A stretch of 30,078 bases of DNA, from the NCBI GenBank assembly GCA_030180075.1, contig JASNJN010000223.1, forward strand, positions 1-30,078, written 5' to 3'. A model generated the notes under the pieces. It was not told the origin of the DNA. It worked only from the letters and a program-made list of their open reading frames with translations, and did not search any database. Below, one piece after another: positions 1 through 8,009 of the stretch. Both the position numbers and the translations under genes were made by a program. This stretch comes from Mikrocytos mackini (Eukaryota; Endomyxa; Ascetosporea; Mikrocytida; Mikrocytiidae). Within the stretch, counting starts at the first letter, position 1. The number at the start of each line of letters is the position of its first letter.

Positions 1-227
1 ATTACCTCGACGCCTTCTCCTCCTATGGATTCCCTTTGTTCTTCCATGTACCTAATTGCGCTACAGATTGATATGTAGTAAATTTCACAAAAATTAGGAA
101 TCCCGAACCCTTCTTGTCTTGGATTAGTGTAGAGCCTTCCGTTGGTAATCCTCCAAGGAATGATGCCGTTCTTTTTGAGGCAAATCCTGACAAATCTATT
201 AAGGGCTTCGAGTTCTGTGGGTGTTCA
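1..227 (-). pseudogene. 3' continuation of R4/Dong-like LINE ORF beyond an in-frame TGA
   Basis: Minus-strand translation continues in the same frame as the upstream reverse transcriptase after a single TGA (225-227), and stays open to the window edge. The conceptual product (TPTELEALNRF..., then RLYTNPRQEGFGIPNF) has the post-RT signature of R4-type non-LTR elements, where a Trp is normally found just before an E-L-x-x-L-x-R segment; here the TGA sits at that Trp position. A TGG-to-TGA change explains it. The restriction-like endonuclease domain usual for the clade would lie beyond the window. The intact neighbouring genes use TGG for Trp and contain no internal TGA, so recoding is unlikely. 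Confidence 0.75.
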
Positions 228-2456
228 TGTTATTGTCTGGGCGACCCAGCCTATGAGAGGCGCTACGCTAACTTGCAGCTGCTTCCCACAATTTACGATG
301 GTTAGGCCTGACCCGCAGATCTTCCTTATTCTTCTTTGTGCTTCTTTTTTCATATCTTCCTTAGTAGTCTTCGTATTGACCCACACTTGCTTAAATCCAA
401 GGTACTTGTATTGCGCAGTACTCTTACTGGACATAAGCGGGAAGTTCTTGAGATGATGTGTGAAGGCTAGTCTTTGTTTCGGTTCTTCGGTGATAACAGC
501 ACTCTTTTGCTCATTGATTTTCAGGCCCAGTAGTTCTCCTAACCTTTTAATGTTGCTTACCTCCCTTTCGAGAGCGCCAATTGAACCACCGAATATCTTA
601 ATATCATCCATGTAACATATTTTCGCACTCCAACTAGTTTTATCTTCTGGTTCGTATCCGCCTGGTACCTTAGGTTTGAACAGTGATAGTGCTAGACAAA
701 AGAGAGTGGGCGACATCTTGTCGCCTTGAAATATGCCCTTGGTGATGTTTATTTTCTTCGGTGTTTCCCCTAGGTTCACTACATATGTATGCCACGATTC
801 CATTAAAGTCGTCAATGCGTTCAACAGTCTCTGGGTGCCTGGGCTCCCATGGCCAAAGATGTGTCTCAATATTGCTATCAGCGCTTTATGACCCACAGAA
901 TCGTAGGCCTTACGGAAGTCAATAAATGAGACGTTGAGGGCTCTATTAAATACTCGTCTAAAAGTCTGTACGATGTTTTCACTAATAACGTGAGCATCGA
1001 GACAGCCCCGCCTTTTTGTGAACGATGCTATTTGGTCGAAGTCCCAGTTAAGGGAGCGCATGGCCGACTCTAATATTCTTCGTTGCAAGACGGAGGTGTA
1101 GACTTTGTAGAGAGTATTCAACATGGTAATGGGTCTATAGTTGGCAGGGTTTTCAATCGAGTCATTGTTTTTGTGGAACAATATCGTCCTGCCAGCTGTG
1201 AACCACTTCTCAGGTTTCTTCTGCCCATTCCATAGCTCGTTGTACAGCCTCGCAAGAATAGGGATCAATATTCCCTGGAGTTTCTTGACTAGGTATCCGT
1301 GGACGCCATCCGGACCGGGGGCTTTCCATGGGCTAGTCGTTTGAACTGCGTAAAAGATCTCTTTCTGCTTTATGGGCTTGTTATGAGCGGTCCCCCTGAT
1401 TCTTTTTAAGCCGCTGTTTTTGATTGCCAACTTCATGGATCGTTCATCATAGTAGTTGTCTTCCTTCCAAATTCCACTCCAGAATGTGTGGTGGGTTTGG
1501 TTTTCGGGGATTTTGACGTATTTCAGGGATTCGGCTTTGGCCCCAGGAAACTTTCCAAACCTCTCTGTGTCGAGGTTCTGTTTCTTTATTGAGGCCTTCC
1601 ACCTTTTAAGGTTATCTTTTCTGGTTAAAATTCTGTTTATATCATTGAGCTTTGAGATCTTCAACTTCGCATCATGCTTTCCCCTCAGTTTGTGCTGCTT
1701 CGCCACTTGCTCGTTTCTCGAGGGACTTAATGTACCCTCTTTGAACGCGTGTAGTTGGCTCAGTGCTTTCATGAGTTCGTCTCTACTCTGAGGTCTTCTG
1801 GTGTAAGGTTTCCTAGTTGGAAACTCGCCAGAGTAAGTCAGATAGAGAGCTGCATTTAGCTCAGTAAGCGTGATCACCTCCTTCTTCATCTTCAAAACTT
1901 TCTTCAGGGTCTTTATTTCTTCCTTAGGTATCTCCTTCCTCGCTTTGGGCAACTTACGTACAGGGTTCGGATACTTCTTCTCATGTGCTATCAAGGCTAG
2001 AGTCTGTTGCCAGAGGTGGTCTGAGTCCTCGTTGTTCTGGAACTCCCCCTCGCTACAGTCCTCATTCGCCTCGCCGTATGAGTCGTCGCTTGATTCCGGT
2101 TCCTCATCGCTGTTGTTGCCCTTTTCTGCTTCTACTTCTTTATCTCTATTGTTGACATCCTTTCCTAGCACAGTGTCCTTTCCTTTCTTGTCTTCTTTCT
2201 TTCTGTTTTTGTAAGAATTTTCTTTCTTTGTTTTCTTTGCTTCTGCTTTATCTGCAGAAACTGGCTTCCCCTCCTGATTTCCATGTTCTTTCGCAGGTTC
2301 TTGGGTGCCTTTGCTGACATCTCTCTGCTCCTCATTCTTTTCGTTATCCATGTTGCACTCTCCAATCTCTTCTTCTTCTGTACAAAAGCCTTCGCTTTCG
2401 TAATACTCTTCGATTTCGGTAGACTGTTGGTTAAATGTTTGTTCATTCTTTGTCAT
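225..2456 (-). CDS. Non-LTR retrotransposon reverse transcriptase, R4/Dong-like (LINE copy 1)
   Basis: This reverse transcriptase copies element RNA at a nicked target (target-primed reverse transcription). Counting from the first open codon near 2534, the ORF holds a highly charged Glu/Lys-rich N-terminal region (about residues 40-165), a basic linker, then the RT core: SPWKAPGPDGVHGY, the R-P-I-T-M-L-N segment, RRGCLDAH, FIDFRKAYDS (about 535), GIFQGDKMSPTLFC, the catalytic YMDD (about 640-643) and YKYLGF. The GC-L-D-A-H/IDFRKAYDSV/YMDD combination best fits the R4/Dong group with a C-terminal restriction-like endonuclease. The first in-frame ATG is at 2456; the frame is open without ATG to about 2599. 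An in-frame TGA ends it at 225. It is more GC-rich than the flanking DNA. Confidence 0.88.
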   Translation of the reverse strand: MTKNEQTFNQQSTEIEEYYESEGFCTEEEEIGECNMDNEKNEEQRDVSKGTQEPAKEHGNQEGKPVSADKAEAKKTKKENSYKNRKKEDKKGKDTVLGKDVNNRDKEVEAEKGNNSDEEPESSDDSYGEANEDCSEGEFQNNEDSDHLWQQTLALIAHEKKYPNPVRKLPKARKEIPKEEIKTLKKVLKMKKEVITLTELNAALYLTYSGEFPTRKPYTRRPQSRDELMKALSQLHAFKEGTLSPSRNEQVAKQHKLRGKHDAKLKISKLNDINRILTRKDNLKRWKASIKKQNLDTERFGKFPGAKAESLKYVKIPENQTHHTFWSGIWKEDNYYDERSMKLAIKNSGLKRIRGTAHNKPIKQKEIFYAVQTTSPWKAPGPDGVHGYLVKKLQGILIPILARLYNELWNGQKKPEKWFTAGRTILFHKNNDSIENPANYRPITMLNTLYKVYTSVLQRRILESAMRSLNWDFDQIASFTKRRGCLDAHVISENIVQTFRRVFNRALNVSFIDFRKAYDSVGHKALIAILRHIFGHGSPGTQRLLNALTTLMESWHTYVVNLGETPKKINITKGIFQGDKMSPTLFCLALSLFKPKVPGGYEPEDKTSWSAKICYMDDIKIFGGSIGALEREVSNIKRLGELLGLKINEQKSAVITEEPKQRLAFTHHLKNFPLMSSKSTAQYKYLGFKQVWVNTKTTKEDMKKEAQRRIRKICGSGLTIVNCGKQLQVSVAPLIGWVAQTIT

Positions 2457-2599
2457 CTTTATTGAATTCGTGTATCCTTTACCTTGGATAGCTTGTGGTT
2501 GAGAGTTTACCTTATCAAACAGGATTGCAAGCAATTGTTCGTCATTAATAAGACATTTATTTATCTGACCTCTTTCTCCGAGGCCTTCCTTTTCTTTCA

Positions 2600-2755
2600 G
2601 TTATACCCAGTAAATAAAATAAAATATCTTAAATATTAAATCCAATCACTTTCATATGATATAAAATTCCGTGTTGCTATAGTGGGTTATTGTATACCTG
2701 AAAATAATCCTTATAATTTTATTATTTCTTGCTTATTCGGAGACGAATAAACGTG
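2600..2755. other. Short AT-rich spacer upstream of LINE copy 1
   Basis: No ORF or RNA gene is visible. The minus-strand LINE frame closes at a TAA near 2600, so the element's 5' untranslated region, if kept, would lie here. Confidence 0.4.
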
Positions 2756-2763
2756 ATTAAGCC

Positions 2764-2995
2764 TAGAGTTTCCAAATTACCGATATTTCGTCCATTTTCG
2801 TGTTTTTTGCAAAAACAATAATGGTCTGAAATAGGTCAATATGTGATCGAAAATTTATCAGAGTAATTTTTTATTAAATATAAAGACTGATCGACACTAT
2901 ATAATATTTACAAATATTTTGAGTAAAATCTGATAAATAATTCACCAGTTTTGTAATTATCGAAAACTATCGTCATCGGAAAATTGGAAACTCTA
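2764..2995. mobile_element. hAT-like MITE (TAGAGTTTCCAA ends)
   Basis: A 232-bp AT-rich segment starts TAGAGTTTCCAAATTACCGA and ends with the inverted form AATTGGAAACTCTA. The 8-bp flanks, ATTAAGCC (2756-2763) and ACTAAACC (2996-3003), match at 6 of 8 positions. Inverted ends plus an 8-bp target duplication are hallmarks of hAT-type non-autonomous elements. There is no coding capacity. The duplication is imperfect, so the insertion looks old. Confidence 0.65.
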
Positions 2996-3181
2996 ACTAA
3001 ACCCTAAGATACATATAATTAGGGGACGGCAAATATATGATTTGGTACAAATCATATATTTTACATAAAATTTAACATAATGGTCACCTATGATTATCTC
3101 AAATTTAGGCAATTCATATATTTTATTTTATTTGAAAAAGCTAACTTTAATGAGATTTTAGCCAAAACCATATATCGTCAT

Positions 3182-4229
3182 TAGAGTTTGCAATATTCGA
3201 TTGGTCTGAAATCAATCGAATAACGGTACATTCGTACGAATGTTCGATTGATTTTTCATTTTTTAGATTATATGTACTTTCTTTATTCGGATTATATTTC
3301 GTATTAGAAATAGGATGCTCAAGCTTAATTTTCTACCCCAAAAAAGTAATGATAACCAAACTATCAATGCAAATGGTTGAAATTTTATGAAAGACACACA
3401 TTTATATGCAAATAATACTGTATTGCACAACTATCTATGAATTATATTCAGGAATTTAATCAGAATTAATATAAGTTATGATGATTTTATACTTATATCT
3501 TTCTCTGCATCACATCTTTATTGTTTTTCATTTTCTTAATATAACCAACATATAAGATAAATAATACGACGAAGGATATAAAAACGACATTCTGGCTATA
3601 TGTGCATAAGATTAGTATATATATATTTGTTATAATATCGGCTTGAAGCAGTCTTGATTGAATCAATAGATACTAAAGTTCCCATTTAACAGTATTGTGC
3701 GATAACTTATAAAAAAATTTGAAAGTACGAAGAAGGGGATTGTATCTAAAGAATAGTAAATTTAACTACTCCATTAAACTTCAATGTTTTAAGCCGTCTG
3801 TTGGCAACATTATTTATAGACAGAATTCACAATTTTCGAAAGTCAGGAAAACTATACTAGGAATCTGGACATTTATGTCAAAAAATCTCAAGAATTCGAG
3901 AATTTTCCCCAGCAATTTCCCGTTAAATATGGTTAAATATGTCCTAAAGTACGGAATTTCTATTTTAAAAGGCCATTTTCCCGGAAATTAATACTACAAC
4001 ACCAATCGGAACCATACATGAATTCAAATATTAAAAATTAAATATAAATATCTATAACCAACAGATAATGGCCTATTAATAATATATTTGTTACAATCAT
4101 TATATGTCTACTTATTAGACAGGAATTTGTGTTTGAAAACAGTCGAATGTTCGTTTTTCGAATAACATTCGTTTATACGCCAAAAACATTCGAATACTCG
4201 AACATTCGCATTCGCAATTGCAAACTCTA
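3182..4229. mobile_element. Larger hAT-like non-autonomous element (TAGAGTTTGCAA ends)
   Basis: The 1,048-bp segment begins TAGAGTTTGCAA and ends TTGCAAACTCTA, a perfect 12-bp inverted repeat. Subterminal DNA on both sides is rich in ATTCG/CGAAT words (3195-3250 and 4140-4215). Flanking octamers ATCGTCAT (3174-3181) and ATGATGAT (4230-4237) agree at only 5 of 8, so the target duplication is not secure. The central part (about 3260-4130) is AT-rich and non-coding and may hold further insertions. The right end abuts the retroelement gag-protease frame and supplies its stop codon. Confidence 0.55.
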
Positions 4230-4610
4230 ATGATGATACGTATTGGGAATCTTGCCCAAACTCGGATTTTGGATCTTTTGTTCTTTGACAAGCTGTTTAA
4301 TTTCGTTTCTTGGTGTTTCTGATATTTGGAGTATTTTAGTCTTTGTAGTTATATGCTTTTCTAGAGGGTGTAGTGTGTTTTCGGGTTCGGGTAAAGCGTA
4401 ATAAAACCCGTTAAGAGCAAAGGTGTTATCAGCAAAATCTAGTTTCGCCTCGTTAGCTCTTAGAAAGCCGGTTCCTAATATCATCGCAAAACTTGTCTGT
4501 GGGAGTAAAATAGCCTCCGTCAAATATAAGTGATTTTTGTCGTTTTCAATGTGGAATTTCACATTTACAAGCTCGGTCGCGGTGAATTGCTCTTCGTTCG
4601 CGAATTGCAC
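4227..4610 (-). pseudogene. Retroelement aspartic protease, C-terminal half (fragment)
   Basis: This frame continues the retropepsin begun in the frame upstream. It has the typical second-half motif ILGTGFLRANEAKLDF, in which hydrophobic residues, a Gly and a conserved F-L precede a buried Asp-Phe. It begins at a GTG codon, not an ATG, and overlaps the previous frame, so it is not an independent gene: a single missing base near 4610-4625 separates them. It ends at 4227-4229 because the inverted repeat of the adjoining MITE provides a TAG. Reverse transcriptase, RNase H and integrase are absent. Confidence 0.65.
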
Positions 4611-4942
4611 GGTTTTGGCTGGATGGGCATGATGTTCAACTTTTCTAGTTTAGCAAAAGTTGATGATATGAAGCTGCCCTTCGCCCCTGTGTCGAGTAGT
4701 GCGATGCCTTCTGCGTCTCCGATCGTTATTCTTAAGGTCGGTTGAAGGTCTCTTTCTTCAGGCTCGCTGAGAGAGGCAACTGATACATCATTTTCCTCTG
4801 TATTTTGTTCAGCTCTTTCAAGAACGCCGCTCGTTGATTTTGTTGGTTTGGGGAAATTAGTGTCGTGATTGTCCTTTAGAACCTGTATTGAGTATGTTCT
4901 TTCGTGGGACTCTTGGCTTGGCTGTGTCCTTGAGCCATGCAT
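4565..4942 (-). pseudogene. Retroelement aspartic protease, catalytic half (fragment)
   Basis: This frame contains the retropepsin active site: LRITIGDAEGIALLDTGAKG, with catalytic Asp in DTGA followed by SFISSTFAKLEKLN. In LTR retrotransposons this protease matures the Gag-Pol polyprotein. The frame opens within the end of the gag zinc-knuckle frame (a one-base shift near 4880-4940) and closes within the next protease frame. It is a segment of one decayed or mis-sequenced polyprotein, not a gene of its own. Its order after the zinc knuckles is that of Ty3/gypsy-type elements. Confidence 0.7.
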
Positions 4943-5340
4943 TCGGAGTCTGAGTGTTTTGACGATTTATGGAATCTGCAGTATTTTTGCTGCCCTTTTC
5001 CTTGTTTTAAGGCGAAGCATTCCGATGACGAATGTGTGTCGGTGTTGTGGAATTTGCAGAATTTTTGACTGTCACGCCCACTTTCTTTATTTCGATTGGA
5101 GTTTGTTCGCTCTTCCCGTTTTACTCTTGGGATTGCGTTGTACGCTCCAGTGTGTTTGCTGATTCGAAGCTCTTCCTTCGCGAACGCTATAATTATCTCT
5201 TCCTTCTTCTTTATTTGTTCGAGTATTTGATTGGCTGTCTTGTTCTTCGTAGCGAATTTCATTTTGGTGTGCGTAGACAATCCGTCAATGAATGAAGACC
5301 CGGTGAGCTTTTCTCTTATTCGATGGTTAAACTCTCGCAA
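4876..5340 (-). pseudogene. Retroelement gag C-terminal part with two CHHC zinc knuckles (fragment)
   Basis: The fragment starts at a TTG, indicating it continues the gag frame at 5316-5951. The first part (REFNHRIREKLTGSSFIDGL) is the end of a capsid-like domain. It then carries two tandem knuckles spaced about 22 residues apart, CKFHNTDTHSSSEC and CRFHKSSKHSDSEC. Both fit C-x2-H-x4-H-x4-C, where the second Cys of the classical C-x2-C-x4-H-x4-C knuckle is His; this variant is known from some Ty3-type gag proteins. The basic linker and knuckles should bind the element's RNA. Confidence 0.7.
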
Positions 5341-5951
5341 TACGCGACTTTGATAGTAGCGATTTTTATCGCGTCGTGGTAGTCCACAATGTTTTGAAAT
5401 TCCACCTGTCTAAGCGAGTGTAGCTCGTTTCGTACCAATTCTTTGTTCCCTGAATTGTATTTGAACATAGCAACGGCACGTATTCTCCCTTTGAAAGTAG
5501 TTTCCTTATCGTAGATGTGGAGAAGATTTGCGGCGGTCGCTCTCAGCAGGATTTCATTAGCTGCGTTCTCTTTGAGTTGATATGTGCTTCGGATCGTTTC
5601 AAAGGTGTCGATGAAATATGGGATGTTTTGTCTCGTAGGGTCAACCAACCTAGGGAACTTGACTATTGACGATCCGATCCCGCATTCCAGTGGCATGTCA
5701 AAGGAAATGTCGTCGACCTGGTACGAAGGGTCGTAGTCTCTTTGTAGTCTGTTCTTTGATTCATACGCGGGTACTATCCCTTCGTATTCGAACTCCGGAA
5801 GTTCGATATTGTTCTCCTGTTCAGAATACTTATTCCTCCTTGAATTCAAGTTGAAGTCACCTCGAGGGCGATATGCCCGTGGGGCACTATTGGAGTGCCT
5901 CAAGTAATAGTCATAGAGACTTGTTTTTGTTGTAAGCGCGTGGTTAAACAT
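5316..5951 (-). pseudogene. Ty3/gypsy-like retroelement gag, N-terminal/capsid part
   Basis: This starts with a real ATG at 5951, about 70-90 bp downstream (minus sense) of a candidate primer binding site. The first about 110 residues are polar. The segment from KFPRLVDPTRQNIPYFIDTF to VDYHDAIKIATIKVAYC looks like a capsid-type gag (F-D-x-F-E-x-I, repeated helices). The frame ends at a TAA at 5316-5318, but the gag sequence continues in the overlapping frame: one extra T near 5337-5340 would restore reading. Assignment to LTR gag rests on its position before zinc knuckles and a retropepsin rather than on strong primary similarity. Confidence 0.62.
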
Positions 5952-6020
5952 TTATTGAGGTATCGGTTTTCTTTTGAAATTTAATATTTCTTATTTATTT
6001 CTTGACTTAACTCTGGTGGT

Positions 6021-6041
6021 GGTTCTATGATGAGGATACCA
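6021..6041 (-). promoter_or_regulatory. Candidate tRNA primer binding site of the LTR retroelement
   Basis: Read on the minus strand, the site starts TGGTATCC and lies about 70 bp before the gag ATG. Its complement (GGTTCTATGATGAGGATACCA) resembles the 3' end of a tRNA, with GGTTC and terminal CCA. TGGTATC-type primer sites are common in LTR elements. If correct, the 5' LTR begins just beyond 6041. No second LTR is visible to confirm this. Confidence 0.3.
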
Positions 6042-6833
6042 CAGTGAGTATTAAATACAAATGATAAAGTAAATTTTATTTGCAAATGTTTGTTCAAAAT
6101 TTTCACAAAATGATTTCCATGAATAATATGTTTTTCTGATTTTCACAAAACTTTTTTTGAAAAAACTACATATTTATAGAATCTTTAAATGGGGTTTTGC
6201 GTGTTTTTATGATGATATGAAGGAGGATATCGTGTTGCCATCCCCAACGGAGTCTGTTTTTTTAAAAATGGGTGAAAATGTTAAATTTCTATTTTTTTTT
6301 CGAAGGGGGGACCCTTGGCCCCCTTCGAAAAAAAATCATTTGCAAAATTCGATATCCCACACGAAAAACACCACAGACGTGTTTAAAACAATAAATAAGG
6401 CTAAATGACCAATAAAAATGTTTTGTCAAAAAAAGTAACTCGAATAATATGTGAAATTCCCAATTACCCGACTTTGGATCCGGATAATACCGGTTCCCAA
6501 AATGGCCAATTACCCGGGTATCCGGATATCGGGTAGGGGAAACCCTAGTTATAAGTGTGTTAAAAATAGGGTTTCAAACTTTTGATTTTTAAAACCAACT
6601 TTGAAATATTTTGCGAAACTAAAAGTGAAATCATAAAATCATAAAATATAAAATATATTTATAATTTTAAATGGATAATACAATAAAATAAAATTTATTG
6701 TTTTGTCTAAATCCGGATTTATCCATGTGTCCTGTGCCAAGTGTATTATCCATGAGTAAAACCCAACCATGTTTACTTTGAACCGGAGTATACTTGAAAC
6801 TAAAATTTTTATTTATTTACATCCCACCATATT
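6042..6833. other. AT-rich non-coding region with possible 5' LTR and degenerate repeats
   Basis: No gene is visible. The left part may be the LTR of the gag element (two copies of GATTTTCACAAAA-like sequence near 6095 and 6139). A strong hairpin lies at 6293-6335. At 6450-6550 there is a GC-richer block of CCGGATA/ACCCGGGTATCC words ending GAAACCCTA, with its inverse TAGGGTTTC at 6567-6575; this looks like ends of another short repeat family, also seen near 27660-27740. Confidence 0.4.
6293..6335. repeat. Perfect 17-bp inverted repeat with 9-nt loop
   Basis: Eight T, CGAA and five G (6293-6309) pair exactly with five C, TTCG and eight A (6319-6335) around a 9-base loop. It would form a strong hairpin on either strand, and on the plus strand it is followed by A residues rather than a T tract. 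No flanking gene is close enough to assign it as a terminator. It could be part of the LTR or a small palindromic repeat. Confidence 0.75.
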
Positions 6834-7700
6834 TTATTTGTTTTGTATTTGATTCAAAAACTTGCTCATATTATCTATATGTTTAGAAAGACGGGATTCC
6901 TCTTCTTTAATTTCAGGAGAATTTAGAAGGTTGGGGTTTTGAATATTCTGAAATATCTCATCTTCTTCATACAAGTGCAGATTTTGCAACAGATTGTCCC
7001 ATTTGATATCAACGAAGAAGCCATTCATGTATTCATCATCACCCGGAGTATTCTTATTATAAATCGAATTTAAGCCTGGGGAGAAATATTGAAACTTACT
7101 TTCATCGAGTTCCATTGGTGTATTGTACAAGTATGGTGTGTTGGGCATGTTGTTGTTGAACAACTCTTGGCTTCCGTCACTTATAAAATCATAGTCCGGC
7201 CTGTTGTACTGTTTTATCAACTCCATTTCCTTCATGCGTTTACTTGTTTTAACTGTGTCCGCCGAAGGGAGGCCATTGAGTGAAGGCGTCTTCTTTCCTA
7301 CTCTTGGTTTAGCCTGTGATGTTTCGCCAAAAACATACAGGTCCTCAAAATCTTCTTGTGCGGGTCCGGCGCTGTTGTCTTCGATAGCCCCTTCTATCTT
7401 GGTTAGCTTCGACGTGTCGATGTTCTGAGATTCAACCTTCTCGCCTATTGTGTATACTTCCCTGTTCCCATCTGTTACTGAGTTGAGCAATCCGAGGGGA
7501 GAACGCTGGTTGGTATATTCAATCAGTTTATCATCTTGTAAGACCACGAATGATATTTCACATCCGGTGTCCTTTGAAAGAGCAATAGTCTTCTTCAACA
7601 AACAACTAAGTCGTCTATTCTTGTTTATTTTTGTTTGATAATCAATCTTAGGCTTCTTGGTTGTTGGATTTTTCATTACTGGTGTATTCGTGGTTGGCAT
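6834..7700 (-). CDS. MADS-box (SRF/Mcm1-like) transcription factor, divergent
   Basis: The 288-residue ORF starts at ATG 7700. Residues about 22-65 match the core of the MADS DNA-binding domain: KINKNRRLSCLLKKTIALSK, then DTGCEISFVVL and a D-D-K-L-I-E-Y strand. SRF/Mcm1-type proteins have the same arrangement of an N-R-R stretch, a basic helix ending L-K-K, an A-x-E/A-L-S motif and T-G-x-E/Q-V/I plus a hydrophobic strand. The usual R-x-T-F-S-K-R is reduced to R-L-S-C-L-L-K, so DNA contacts may differ. The remaining about 220 residues are acidic and low in recognisable structure. It is intact and lies 309 bp downstream of INO80 on the same strand. It may regulate transcription in the nucleus; targets are unknown. 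Confidence 0.68.
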   Translation of the reverse strand: MPTTNTPVMKNPTTKKPKIDYQTKINKNRRLSCLLKKTIALSKDTGCEISFVVLQDDKLIEYTNQRSPLGLLNSVTDGNREVYTIGEKVESQNIDTSKLTKIEGAIEDNSAGPAQEDFEDLYVFGETSQAKPRVGKKTPSLNGLPSADTVKTSKRMKEMELIKQYNRPDYDFISDGSQELFNNNMPNTPYLYNTPMELDESKFQYFSPGLNSIYNKNTPGDDEYMNGFFVDIKWDNLLQNLHLYEEDEIFQNIQNPNLLNSPEIKEEESRLSKHIDNMSKFLNQIQNK

Positions 7701-8009
7701 TTTGTGTTTGACGTTGTTAAACCTTTCTAATCAATATTTGATCAAATTTTTATATTTTCAGTTTCAAACTGCAGTGTTTCGAATTACATCATAATTTTTA
7801 TGTGGTGTCATAAAATTCAAACCATATTCGACACTATCGTTTTTGGATCACAGTGTTCAGTTACTGCACCTCAACCCCTCAGATGTGTGTACCATTAAAA
7901 TTTGGGGAAGAATTCAATTCAACTAAGGCTTTGGGCAAAACACCAATCTATTGTCAATGTCTGAGGTTAGTAAACACTTGGCATGGCTAATGGGAATAAT
8001 TTAAAAGGT
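7701..8009. other. Spacer between INO80 and MADS genes
   Basis: AT-rich, with no ORF, tRNA or repeat that I recognise. It should hold the 3' end of INO80 and the promoter of the MADS gene. Confidence 0.4.

Noticed and set aside
225-227. Alternative genetic code with TGA as Trp
   Set aside because: INO80, eS19 and the MADS gene are open with TGG Trp codons and no internal TGA; one transposon stop is better explained by mutation.
3719-3991. 90-codon plus-strand ORF
   Set aside because: Lies inside a MITE-like element, is K/F/N-rich from AT composition, and shows no motif or domain.
3182-4229. CRISPR-like or regularly spaced repeats, prompted by ATTCG/CGAAT words
   Set aside because: The words are irregularly spaced and palindromic, consistent with transposon subterminal repeats.
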